A DNA stretch of 64,000 nucleotides from JAEINY01 sp942490535 (GTDB lineage Bacteria > Bacteroidota > Bacteroidia > Bacteroidales > Marinilabiliaceae), in the NCBI GenBank assembly GCA_942490535.1, contig CALNXQ010000003.1, positions 310,001-374,000 on the forward strand, read 5' to 3'. Made by a program: the position numbers and the translations under genes. A model generated the notes under the pieces. The model was not told the origin of the DNA. It made no database searches and saw nothing but the letters and a program-made list of their open reading frames with translations. Positions 36,098 through 44,733 of the stretch are shown here, one piece after another (positions within the stretch are counted from its first letter, which is position 1; the number at the start of each line of letters is the position of its first letter).

Positions 36098-36826
36098 TTA
36101 AGTAGATTTGCTGTAATACTCTTCTGCTTCTTTTAACTTATCAATGGTCCCCACATCAAACCATTCTTCAGCTTGTCCCATGGCCCAACCTTTAATCTGT
36201 TTGGTCGCACTGATTTCAAGATAACCCTGAATGATGGAAAAATGTCGTTGCAATCCAAAGGCGTGTAACATCTCATAATCCAAAACATGAATACCACAAA
36301 AACCATAGTCCACACCTTCGCTACACGGCTTAACTTCTATAACTTGCCCTGTTTTAATATTTTTCCATGCGCATAGATCCATACACTCATTAAAAATTAA
36401 ATATCGGGATGTCTTACGCTTTTTAACCATCAATGTTGCATCATTCTTCATATTTACATGTTCATATATGATTTTTTTCAGATCGATTGTCGTTACAATA
36501 TCTGCATTGCGAATAATGATGGGCCGTCCTGATATAAATAGAGGAGCAGCTTTAACTAGCCCTCCTCCGGTATCCAATAATTCATCCCGCTCATCCGAGA
36601 TAAGTACTTCAACACCCCAATTTTCGCCATTGATGTAATCGATAATTTGTTCGGCAAAGTGATGCACATTCACAACAACTCTTGTGGCCCCTCCTTCTAC
36701 AACACTCTTAATGGCATACCACAGCAACGTCTTTCCCCGAAAGGGAACAAGTGCTTTGGGCGTATTGTCAGTCAAAGGTTTCAGCCGTGTCCCAAGTCCG
36801 GCAGCAAAAATCATTGCGTTCATCAC
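36098..36826 (-). CDS. Sugar-1-phosphate nucleotidyltransferase (MurU-like)
   Basis: This 242-residue enzyme activates a sugar-1-phosphate with an NTP. The signature FAAGLGTRLKPLT...PKALVPF is at about 7-30, and the metal-binding IRNADI is at about 104-109. Its short length, without the C-terminal left-handed helix, fits MurU, which makes UDP-MurNAc from MurNAc-1-phosphate in cell-wall recycling; a mannose- or glucose-1-phosphate enzyme is possible. An APH-type sugar kinase of the AmgK sort, the usual partner of MurU, is encoded 6 kb upstream on the same strand, beyond the mrp genes. Its ATG directly follows the mrpG stop, so it is translationally tied to the antiporter operon. Confidence 0.82.
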   Translation of the reverse strand: MMNAMIFAAGLGTRLKPLTDNTPKALVPFRGKTLLWYAIKSVVEGGATRVVVNVHHFAEQIIDYINGENWGVEVLISDERDELLDTGGGLVKAAPLFISGRPIIIRNADIVTTIDLKKIIYEHVNMKNDATLMVKKRKTSRYLIFNECMDLCAWKNIKTGQVIEVKPCSEGVDYGFCGIHVLDYEMLHAFGLQRHFSIIQGYLEISATKQIKGWAMGQAEEWFDVGTIDKLKEAEEYYSKST

Positions 36827-37123
36827 TTATTCATTATTTGTTCCATTATCATCCATCTCTTTTGACACCTTCGCCAACAGGAAACTGGCCATTGGCGAAA
36901 GGTTAATTAATACAAAGAAAATAATAATTGTTTTAATGAACACCCCCCAATCAAGGGCAAACAGATTAATGGCGATTAAGAGCAGCAATAATCCAAAGGA
37001 AGAGACCTTGGTAACTGCATGCATACGAGACAACAAGTTGGGCAACCGAAGAATGCCGATACCAGCAATAAATATTACCAATGCCCCCAATAAAATCAGC
37101 AGGGTTATGATCAGATTCATCAT
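36827..37123 (-). CDS. mrpG: Mrp antiporter subunit G
   Basis: This 98-residue small subunit of the multisubunit Mrp (Mnh) Na+/H+ antiporter has three helices. The conserved core GIGILRLPNLLSRMHAVTKVSSFG matches the PhaG/MnhG family. It overlaps mrpF by 4 bases and its stop abuts the next ATG. Confidence 0.92.
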   Translation of the reverse strand: MMNLIITLLILLGALVIFIAGIGILRLPNLLSRMHAVTKVSSFGLLLLLIAINLFALDWGVFIKTIIIFFVLINLSPMASFLLAKVSKEMDDNGTNNE

Positions 37124-37401
37124 TTTTTGGTGGTTTTAAATAAAAACTTACTAATGATCATGGTGCCCAAGGTCAATATGAACGCAATCACCAATACAAT
37201 ATCCACAAACACGGTCTCACCGGAATGGATCACATCCAAAAGGATAATGCCAACTACTATCAAAGCTATCTGATCCAGCGCCACCACCCGATCGGGCAGT
37301 GAAGGCCCGGTGAAAAGCCGTATAAAAGGCCAGAACATACTAATGGTAAGTATTCCCATGCTGATGTAAACAGCCCATTCCAAAATTATTTCTGTATTCA
37401 T
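37120..37401 (-). CDS. mrpF: Mrp antiporter subunit F
   Basis: The 93-residue subunit has three helices and the family segment GPSLPDRVVALDQIA at about 31-46. That Asp is conserved in MrpF/MnhF proteins and is needed for complex function. Gene order and the 4-base overlap with mrpG support the call. Confidence 0.92.
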   Translation of the reverse strand: MNTEIILEWAVYISMGILTISMFWPFIRLFTGPSLPDRVVALDQIALIVVGIILLDVIHSGETVFVDIVLVIAFILTLGTMIISKFLFKTTKK

Positions 37402-37403
37402 AA

Positions 37404-37721
37404 CTATAATCCTTTTTGAATCAAATGCTCCAATCGAGCTATGGTACGCTCAATGGCAGCTTTGTCTCTCATATCCAGAACATGCACATCGATCTTCCGG
37501 TTATCATCATACAAATCCACACTTAATGTACCGGGCGTCATACTAATCAAGTTAAACAAAAAGATGACCTGCCGGGGCTTGTACAAATTGGTTTCGATAG
37601 TGAAGATACCATCCAGCAACTCCTTGCCATTGAGAATGACTTTCGCCATAACCCATCCGGAAACCATGATCTCTTTCAGATAAAACAACAGCAGAAAAAT
37701 GAAGTAAATTGGCTTTAACAT
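37404..37721 (-). CDS. mrpE: Mrp antiporter subunit E (short form)
   Basis: The 105-residue protein carries the conserved C-terminal half of MrpE, with LISMTPGTLSVDLYDDNRKIDVHVLDM. It lacks about 50 N-terminal residues compared with the usual length near 160, so one or two helices are missing. The mrpD stop lies only 14 bases upstream, leaving no room for a longer start. It may be a natural short form in this lineage. MrpE is dispensable for activity in some Mrp systems but affects assembly. Confidence 0.88.
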   Translation of the reverse strand: MLKPIYFIFLLLFYLKEIMVSGWVMAKVILNGKELLDGIFTIETNLYKPRQVIFLFNLISMTPGTLSVDLYDDNRKIDVHVLDMRDKAAIERTIARLEHLIQKGL

Positions 37722-37735
37722 ATCCTGTTCCCGTT

Positions 37736-39220
37736 TTAATTTAAAATAAATTCAACATATCGTAAGGGATGCATCAGATCATCGGCGGCAGCCTGGCAAT
37801 AATTCAAAATAGGCTCCCCTGCCAATCCCATTCCCACGGTCATCAAGGCTAACAAAACCGATCCGGTTACCATTAATCCTTCCGGTCCGTGTTTCAGCAC
37901 TTCAGTTTCTTCAGTCTCTTCCGGCCTGGATTTCCAAAAGACTTCCAACCAAATTTTAAGCATGGAGAAAAGCGTAAACACCCCCACAAATAGAGCAATT
38001 AATGCAATCATCATGTGACCGGAATCAATCCCTGATTTGATCACAGCATACTTCCCGATAAAACCACTCAATGGTGGAATACCGGCCAAAGCGAAAGCGG
38101 AGATAAAGAAGAGAATGCTCCAGGTTTTATTCTCCCGAAACAGATCACCCAGCACTTTCAGGTTAAGCGTTCCCTTGCGTTTCTCCACCCATCCGGCCAC
38201 CAGGAATGTATTTGTTTTGGCAATCATATTATGTCCCAGAAAGAAGATGGCCCCGGCTAAACTATCGATGGTAAAAAAGCCCAGTCCAATCACCACATAT
38301 CCCACCTGCGAGATGATGTGGAAGGATAAAATCTTACGGAAATCATATTGCGAAGTAGCTGTAAATACACCAATCACCATGGACAAAACCCCTAACCACA
38401 AGATGACAATATTCCAAAATTCATGATTTGTGTACAGCACCAAGGTGTAAAAACGGATAATGGAATAAATGCCGACTTTAGTTAACAACCCGGCAAACAG
38501 AGCACTCACCGCCGGGGGTGGCGTGTGATAAGAAGCGGGTAACCAAAAGAAGAACGGAAACAAGGCTCCCTTTATGGCAAAACCCACCAGAATTAATGCC
38601 AAGGGTGAGGTCAAGGACCCGGTAGGATCCGATAATTGTGTTATTTTTTGAGAAATATCTGCCAAATTCAAGGTACCCAGCTTTCCATACAGCAAACCGA
38701 TACCTGCCACAAAAAAGAAGGAAGAAACTAAATTCAGGATCAGATATTTGATGGATCCTTCTAATTGAGCGCGCTCACCGCCATGACTCATCAGAATGAA
38801 AGAGGCCATCAGCATCACTTCGAACCAAACGTATAAATTAAACAAGTCGCCGGCGATAAAACTACCGTTTACGCCCATCACTATTCCAAACAAAAACTGG
38901 AAGTAACCCGTTTGTTTGCGCTCTTCATCGATGGATTGATGCGAATACAAGACACACGCCAGAATCACCACAGCTGAGATGGCCAACATGAAGGCACTAA
39001 AGCGGTCGGCCACTAATACAATGCCATAGGGTGCCTGCCAGGATCCCATTTCCAGTTTCACCATGCCTACTTCTTGTACCTGAGCGAGGAGAAAGACGGA
39101 TAACACCAGGTTCATCAAGGCGAACAAGGTGGATAATCCTTTCTTCACCCAAAGCGAAATGGGCAAAAAACTGATTAAAATATAGATGAGGGGTAATATT
39201 ACAAATCCAAATAGTATCAT
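37736..39220 (-). CDS. mrpD: Mrp antiporter subunit D
   Basis: This 494-residue NuoN/NuoM-like ion-channel subunit has about 14 helices. The conserved glutamate of helix 5 is in WFEVMLMASFILMSHGG, the helix 7 lysine in FAIKGALFPFFFWLPASY, and the loop HTPPPAVSALFAGLLTKVG is typical of MrpD. With MrpA it forms the proton/sodium path. It overlaps mrpC by 4 bases. Confidence 0.94.
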   Translation of the reverse strand: MILFGFVILPLIYILISFLPISLWVKKGLSTLFALMNLVLSVFLLAQVQEVGMVKLEMGSWQAPYGIVLVADRFSAFMLAISAVVILACVLYSHQSIDEERKQTGYFQFLFGIVMGVNGSFIAGDLFNLYVWFEVMLMASFILMSHGGERAQLEGSIKYLILNLVSSFFFVAGIGLLYGKLGTLNLADISQKITQLSDPTGSLTSPLALILVGFAIKGALFPFFFWLPASYHTPPPAVSALFAGLLTKVGIYSIIRFYTLVLYTNHEFWNIVILWLGVLSMVIGVFTATSQYDFRKILSFHIISQVGYVVIGLGFFTIDSLAGAIFFLGHNMIAKTNTFLVAGWVEKRKGTLNLKVLGDLFRENKTWSILFFISAFALAGIPPLSGFIGKYAVIKSGIDSGHMMIALIALFVGVFTLFSMLKIWLEVFWKSRPEETEETEVLKHGPEGLMVTGSVLLALMTVGMGLAGEPILNYCQAAADDLMHPLRYVEFILN

Positions 39221-39564
39221 TTCTGCTCTGTGTTTTTAAGCTGATCAAGATCGTGCGTACCTGTTACTTCAAAATACTTATACTTCAGGGCCAGGATATA
39301 AGCGGCAATTCCCAAACTAATCACAATGGCCGTCAGGATCAATGCCTGTGGCAAGGGATCGGTCATCTGTGCTTGCGCGTCCACATTATCCTTTATGAAT
39401 CCAATACCACTTCGTTCGAGACCTCCGGCCAAAAAGATAATTAAGTTGGTGGCATTGCCCAGCACAAACACCCCCAATATGAGTTTCACAATACTTCGAC
39501 GCAGCAATAAATAGACACCACATGCATAAAGCAGACCTATAAACAGGGCGATAATTAGTTCCAT
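39217..39564 (-). CDS. mrpC: Mrp antiporter subunit C
   Basis: The 115-residue NuoK-like subunit has three helices. VLGNATNLIIFLAGG and TDPLPQALILTAIVISLGI are the family hallmarks. It overlaps mrpB by 10 bases and mrpD by 4, indicating translational coupling. Confidence 0.94.
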   Translation of the reverse strand: MELIIALFIGLLYACGVYLLLRRSIVKLILGVFVLGNATNLIIFLAGGLERSGIGFIKDNVDAQAQMTDPLPQALILTAIVISLGIAAYILALKYKYFEVTGTHDLDQLKNTEQK

Positions 39565-39965
39565 TCCAATACTTCAATTATAGTTAACACAATGGCTGTG
39601 ATGATGCCAAACACCACCATAAAAACACCAATATCAAATAACAAAGGGGTTCCCAATGCCACACCGGCCACTTCTGTCCAAAGACCTGTTAAAGGCGCCT
39701 TCCCCTGAAAGAGGGGGATGAAAGCACTGGTCACGCTCGTGAGAAGCCCCGTTCCAATGAGGGTAAATGGCGAAGCAATCATTTTCTTCCTGGCACCCTC
39801 GGTACCGAATACAATGGCATAAAACACATAACCGATGGACGCCATGATACCGGCAATAAAACCGCCGCCGGGCTCATTGTGTCCGCGCCATAATAAGTAA
39901 ACCGCAAGCACCAGAAGGAGCCTGTTTACAAAGGTCATGGTTTGCTCAAGCAAAACATTGCGCAT
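39555..39965 (-). CDS. mrpB: Mrp antiporter subunit B
   Basis: This 136-residue subunit has four helices and the MrpB signature GHNEPGGGFIAGIMAS at about 29-44. It follows mrpA by 3 bases. The related MbhE-like domain is at the MrpA C terminus rather than in this protein. Confidence 0.94.
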   Translation of the reverse strand: MRNVLLEQTMTFVNRLLLVLAVYLLWRGHNEPGGGFIAGIMASIGYVFYAIVFGTEGARKKMIASPFTLIGTGLLTSVTSAFIPLFQGKAPLTGLWTEVAGVALGTPLLFDIGVFMVVFGIITAIVLTIIEVLEWN

Positions 39966-39968
39966 GAT

Positions 39969-42314
39969 TTATTGATTTTTTAAGTTTTTCTTCTTTGACG
40001 GGCGTGATTTTAACAAGGCTACAACACCAGCGGCTGCCAAGGCCAAAACCGTAATCTCACCCAAGGTATCCAAGGCCCGAAAATCGACCAGAATCACATT
40101 CACGATGTTACGTCCATGCGCCAGATCCAGGCTATTCTCTACAAAGAACTCAGAAATGGGATCACTCAGGTCCACAAAACGCGCCTTTAAAACAATTAAG
40201 GTGGTGAAGAGGCCAACAACGGCAGCAATAATGCCATCCCGCCAGCGAGTTCGCTTATCTGATAATACAGCAAAATTAGGAAGGTGATAAATCACCAGCA
40301 CAAAAATCACCATGATCAGCGTCTCCACCAGAAACTGGGTGATGGCCAAATCCACTGCTCCATAAAACAAATAGATTAATCCAATGCCAAAACCGACTAC
40401 GCCTAATGCGAGAATGGCTGAGATACGCGATCGCGAAGCCACCGCATATACCGCTCCAAAAGACATGACGATCAACAAAAGAACGATGTGCCATTTTATC
40501 CCGGAGAAATTCACATCAATATCGGCGCCTGTCATATAAAATAAACCAGCCGTCACCAACAAAACCGTTACGACAAAAAAGGTGATTAAATAATATCGGT
40601 GGTATCCGTGCTGAATGCGATCGGTATTTCGACCTGCAAATTTCACGTAACCGGTGATGCCCTTATCAAAAAAATCGGGTAAGTAGTAATTCGTATTGAG
40701 CCAGTTACTGAACTGGCCAATCCGGGCGGATACTTTCTCGCGATAGATGTACAACACCACTCCAAAGGACACGGTGACAATGCTCAGGATCAAAACCGTA
40801 TTGAAACCGTGCCATAGGGTAAGGTGTAAATCCATGTGATTGGCACGAATAAAGTAAATAGCATTGGTTAGATAATTAGCAATTCGCCCGGGACCTAAGC
40901 CCAGTGCCAAACTAAAAGCAGATAGAAAAATGGGCCCGAAGGACAAGAGCGGTGAGCGCGCATAGGAGCGATTCACCTCACATGGAGCCTCCAGCTTTCG
41001 ACTGGGCCAAAACAAGTTATAAAACAGGTAAAAAGAAACGCCTACCATAATGGCATTTGAAGCGATTCCCAACACCATAATGATCACCGGGAAGTAAGGT
41101 GCCTGCATTTGAGCGGCATAAATAAGTTCCTTACCTATAAATCCAAGCATGGGAGGTAAACCAGCCATGGACAACAATGCAATGACCATAGCCCAACTGA
41201 CCCATCCCAGTTTCTTCCAAAGGTGCCCCAGTTTGCGAATATCACGGGTACCCGTCGCTTTATCAATCAAGCCGGTAATCATGAACAACGCTCCTTTATA
41301 AAGACCATGAACCACAAAAAAGACCAATGCCGCTTTCATGGACGCATCCGTATCAATACCGGCCAACAGCACCATGGTGCCCAAAGCACTGATGGTGGTA
41401 AATGCCAATATCCGTTTCATGTCTTTTTCACCAAAGCTCAAGACAGCTCCCACAAACATGGTAATGGCACCGAACAACGGTAAAACGGATTTCCAAAGTA
41501 TAGTATCACCCAGAAAGGGATTCACCCGCAATAACAAAAAGACACCCGCATTCACCATGGTGGCCGAGTGCAGATAAGAACTGACAGGAGTTGGCGCATT
41601 CATGGCTCCGGGTAACCAAAAGTGCAATGGAAACTGGGCCGATTTGGTAAAAACACCAACTACCATCAGAATAAAAATAAGCGGGTAGTATTTGTGAGCC
41701 GTCAATAGAGCACCTTTATCCAATAACTCAGATATATTATAGGTACCAGCTACATTACCAATCAGAATAATTGCAAATAATAAAGACAATCCTCCTAAAG
41801 CTGTTAATAGAAACGCTTGCAGGGCTGCTTTACGCGCCTTTTCCAGATGATTATCAAAGCCAATCAGTAGAAATGAGATAACACTGGTTAACTCCCAAAA
41901 GACAAACAGTCCGATCAGGTTTTCGGAAAGAACAAGACCTAACATGGCTGCCATAAATAAGGTCAGCAATAAAAAGAAACGTCCCTTATGCTCGCTCTTT
42001 TTCATGTAACCTGCTGAATAGAGCAATACCATCACACCAATACCACTCACCAGCAGGCCAAAAATAAGGCTTAAGCCATCGACCCGAAATGAAAAATCGC
42101 CACCGGGTATTAACCCCCATGGGACGTGTACTACAAATGATTCCGTTTCGGGAAGAATGATATTCGTTCGGACGAACAGAATAAAAAACAGAAGGGGGAT
42201 AAATGCTAAAACGACGCCGATCCAATGCTTCAGTCGTTTTGTAAGAACAGGGGCGGCTACTCCGCCGCCAATCAATATCAATAACAAATAAGGCAAATAC
42301 TGCAACAACTCCAT
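39969..42314 (-). CDS. mrpA: Mrp antiporter subunit A
   Basis: This is the largest subunit, 781 residues, of a group 1 Mrp complex. The first ~500 residues are NuoL-like with the functional glutamate (FWELTSVISFLLIGF) and lysine (FTKSAQFPLHFWLPGAMNAPTPVSSY). The C-terminal part holds the MbhD-like segment (VDLAITQFLVETLIMVIFVLVIYHLP) and the MbhE-like segment (VNVILVDFRALDTLGEITVLALAAAG). The order A-B-C-D-E-F-G is complete. A very short gene starts the operon just upstream, 5 bases away. The complex exports Na+ using the proton gradient and is central to alkaline and salt tolerance. Confidence 0.95.
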   Translation of the reverse strand: MELLQYLPYLLLILIGGGVAAPVLTKRLKHWIGVVLAFIPLLFFILFVRTNIILPETESFVVHVPWGLIPGGDFSFRVDGLSLIFGLLVSGIGVMVLLYSAGYMKKSEHKGRFFLLLTLFMAAMLGLVLSENLIGLFVFWELTSVISFLLIGFDNHLEKARKAALQAFLLTALGGLSLLFAIILIGNVAGTYNISELLDKGALLTAHKYYPLIFILMVVGVFTKSAQFPLHFWLPGAMNAPTPVSSYLHSATMVNAGVFLLLRVNPFLGDTILWKSVLPLFGAITMFVGAVLSFGEKDMKRILAFTTISALGTMVLLAGIDTDASMKAALVFFVVHGLYKGALFMITGLIDKATGTRDIRKLGHLWKKLGWVSWAMVIALLSMAGLPPMLGFIGKELIYAAQMQAPYFPVIIMVLGIASNAIMVGVSFYLFYNLFWPSRKLEAPCEVNRSYARSPLLSFGPIFLSAFSLALGLGPGRIANYLTNAIYFIRANHMDLHLTLWHGFNTVLILSIVTVSFGVVLYIYREKVSARIGQFSNWLNTNYYLPDFFDKGITGYVKFAGRNTDRIQHGYHRYYLITFFVVTVLLVTAGLFYMTGADIDVNFSGIKWHIVLLLIVMSFGAVYAVASRSRISAILALGVVGFGIGLIYLFYGAVDLAITQFLVETLIMVIFVLVIYHLPNFAVLSDKRTRWRDGIIAAVVGLFTTLIVLKARFVDLSDPISEFFVENSLDLAHGRNIVNVILVDFRALDTLGEITVLALAAAGVVALLKSRPSKKKNLKNQ

Positions 42315-42319
42315 CTCAG

Positions 42320-42496
42320 TTATGTCTTCATATCGTTAAAAATTACTATCTCCGGCTTTACCCGGCTCATCTTCTTAGGCTTGCAAAGACGACTTTCCTT
42401 CTTTGCGCCATTACCACAGCGTTTACAAACAAAATTATGTGATTCTTTCACTTCGGGCTTTTTATCGTTTCGCTCTTTACACTTTGTTTTACCCAT
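42320..42496 (-). CDS. Small Cys-rich, probably zinc-binding protein
   Basis: The 58-residue protein starts at the ATG on 42496 (MGKTKCKERNDKK); the frame runs further upstream inside the kinase-RapZ gene but that part is not protein-like. Cys24 and Cys27 form a CKRC pair, followed by Cys38 in LCKPKK; Cys6 and His20 could complete a zinc site. It is strongly basic in the first 43 residues. The pattern VCKRCGNGAKKESRLCKPKK is one I associate with tiny conserved bacterial proteins, but I know no function. It sits 14 bases after the kinase-RapZ frame and 5 before mrpA, so it belongs to this operon. Confidence 0.6.
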   Translation of the reverse strand: MGKTKCKERNDKKPEVKESHNFVCKRCGNGAKKESRLCKPKKMSRVKPEIVIFNDMKT

Positions 42497-42510
42497 TGCA
42501 CCAAGTATTA

Positions 42511-43913
42511 TCATCGCTTCTTCATATCTTGCTCCACGTGCTTCAGCTCTACCTTTACTTTGTAGGTATCCAGTAAATGAGCTGACAACTGTTCGGCACA
42601 ATACACAGAACGATGCTGTCCTCCTGTACAACCAAAATTGACCATTAAATGTTTAAATCCGCGCGACATATATTTTTCGACCGATTGATCCACCAAAGCG
42701 AACACGCTTTGCAAAAATCGCGCCATTTCCGGTTCCTTCCCAAAAAAAGCAATCACTTCTTCATCTTTCCCGGTTTTGTCGGCATACTCCGGATAGCGAC
42801 CCGGATTATGAATGGCCCGGCAATCAAATGCAAATCCCCCGCCATTACCAGAAACATCGACAGGAATGCCCCGCTTATAGGAGAAACTGTTAATGGAAAC
42901 CGTCAGGGTTGAATCGGTTTGCCCAATGTTCATCAACTCCTCCGACTCCACAATGTTATTCAGAGCCGCAAAAAGAGTGGGCAACTCGATATCAAACTTG
43001 ATATTCGTTAAAAGATAATTTAAGTTTTCGATGGCATACGGAATACTTTTCAGGAAGTGCTCTTTCTTCTCATAAAATCCGCGGAAACCATAGGCGCCCA
43101 TGGCCTGCATGATACGAATCAATACATATCCGTAAAAATGATTGACAAACTGCTGTTGATCGACCATCTTAAAGTCCACCAATTTACCAACGTAATAATC
43201 CAGCAGCTCTTTGCGAACATCCTCCGGAATATCTGCTTTGGCATCGTATAAGAGAGAAGCTAAATCATACTGCAAAGCGCCTTTTCGTCCCCCTTGATAA
43301 TCGATAAACCAAGGTTCGTCATCTACGACCATCACGTTACGCGATTGGAAGTCGCGGTAAAGAAAATAATCCTGATCGGCTTCAGCAAATAATCAATCAA
43401 ACGGTGATAGTCATCCTCAAGCGATTGCTCATCGAATGGCACACGGGCCAGCTTCAAGAAATAATATTTGAAATAGTGTAAATCCCAAAGCATAGACTGA
43501 CGATCAAATGCCTGCCGCGGATAACACTTTTGATAATCCATCCCTTCACAACCATCTACCTGGAAACGAATGAGCTGATCCAGTGTTTTTCGATAGAAAC
43601 ATTTTAATTCTTCCGGAAAGTCGGGTCCTTTTCGAATTCCCTGCATAAAACCATAGAGGGTTACATCCCCCAGATCTTGCTGCAAATAAATCCGGTTGGC
43701 ATTATCGCGGGCATAGATTTCAGGCACTCGCAATCCTTTATCAATAAAATGATCGGAGAACTCCAGAAAAGCTTCGTTCTCTTTTTCATCAGCATTGTAT
43801 GATCCTATGGCCGTTTGCGTGCGCCCTGTAATGCGATAATACTCCCGATAGGAACCCGAAGGCGGCAGCATCACAAATGAGCGGGCTTGTTCGCCGGCCC
43901 ATTTTTCAAACAT
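42511..43913 (-). pseudogene. APH-type sugar kinase fused to a RapZ C-terminal domain, frameshifted
   Basis: Two overlapping frames encode one protein. The first, from the ATG at 43913, is the N-lobe of an aminoglycoside-phosphotransferase fold kinase (SYREYYRITGRTQTAIG, IYLQQDLGDVTLYGF). It leaves frame near 43380. Adding one base there (AAGCC to AAGGCC on the minus strand) restores LKADQDYFLYRDFQSRNVMVVDD, which contains the catalytic loop YRDFQSRN, and joins the second frame: DYQGGRKGALQYDLASLL, then a RapZ_C domain at about 325-467 (SFSYKRGIP, FDCRAIHNPGR, GCTGGQHRSVYCAEQL). The repaired product is about 467 residues. AmgK is an APH-fold MurNAc/GlcNAc kinase; RapZ_C binds glucosamine-6-phosphate and a small RNA in E. 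coli. Here there is no RapZ P-loop domain. Pseudogene versus sequencing error is undecided. Confidence 0.85.
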
Positions 43914-43965
43914 CTGTATTAATAACGTCTTTGTATTAGTCTTCAAAATGTCTTTATTAAAAAAA

Positions 43966-44664
43966 TTAACCAGGAAGAAACCGGATGGCCATCCAGGCAA
44001 ACAAAATGGCAAAGAGCAAAGCAGGCAACATATTCATCACCCGAATGCGTTTTATCTCTAGAACATTAATTCCGAGTCCTATCAACAAGATTCCGCCAAC
44101 AGCTGTTACTTCTACAATCACTGCTTCGGCCATAAAATCACCCAGCCACCAGGCCAGCAATGTAATTCCTCCCTGGTACAAAAATAATGGAATCACAGAA
44201 AAAGTCACACCAAAACCAAAGGCAGAGGCCAGTGCTATGGCTGAAAATCCATCCATCAACGATTTGGTGAGTAAAATATCAGCCCCATTCCCAACCCCCT
44301 CATCAATGGCCCCTAAAACGGTCATAGAACCCATGCAAAACAATAAAAAAGAGGTGATGAGTCCCTCGGAAAATTTAGGGTTCCCCAAGTTAAATACTCG
44401 CCGGATGCTATGCGATAAACGTTCCACCCGATCTTCGAGTGAGAGGAGCTCCCCCACTATGGTACCTACGATTAAACTAAAGATGATGACAATAAATTGC
44501 TGTCCTTTGAGGGCCATGTAAATACCAAGAAAAATAGTAAACAAGCCAATCGCCTGAAATACACTCTTCACCATACGTTCCGGCAAACGCGAGCCCACTA
44601 ATAAGCCAATGGTACTGCCAGCTGCCACAGCCAACACATTTACAAGGGTTCCGGTTAAGATCAT
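43966..44664 (-). CDS. DUF554 family membrane protein
   Basis: The 232-residue protein starts at the ATG on 44664 (MILTGTLVNVLAVAAGSTIG). A Met 14 codons upstream lies inside the nhaD terminator and is rejected. It has about seven helices and the DUF554 marks LFTIFLGIYMAL, GELLSLEDRVERL, LLFCMGSMTVLGAIDEG and KSLMDGFSAIALAS. Family members are predicted transporters or channels without an assigned substrate. It is the first gene after the nhaD terminator and is 52 bases ahead of the kinase-RapZ gene. Confidence 0.88.
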   Translation of the reverse strand: MILTGTLVNVLAVAAGSTIGLLVGSRLPERMVKSVFQAIGLFTIFLGIYMALKGQQFIVIIFSLIVGTIVGELLSLEDRVERLSHSIRRVFNLGNPKFSEGLITSFLLFCMGSMTVLGAIDEGVGNGADILLTKSLMDGFSAIALASAFGFGVTFSVIPLFLYQGGITLLAWWLGDFMAEAVIVEVTAVGGILLIGLGINVLEIKRIRVMNMLPALLFAILFAWMAIRFLPG

Positions 44665-44672
44665 AATTATCA

Positions 44673-44710
44673 ACAAAAAAAGGTGAAACTCAATAGTAAG
44701 TTTCACCTTT
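44673..44710 (-). terminator. Terminator of nhaD
   Basis: AAAGGTGAAACT/AGTTTCACCTTT is a perfect 12-bp stem with an 8-base loop followed by T on the minus strand. It separates nhaD from the DUF554 gene and the block downstream. Confidence 0.88.
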
Positions 44711-44733
44711 TAAAAATACAATAAATATCTTGA

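Noticed and set aside
43966..44706. Longer DUF554 start at 44706
   Set aside because: That Met and the next codons lie inside the perfect hairpin terminator of nhaD, so the ATG at 44664 is preferred.
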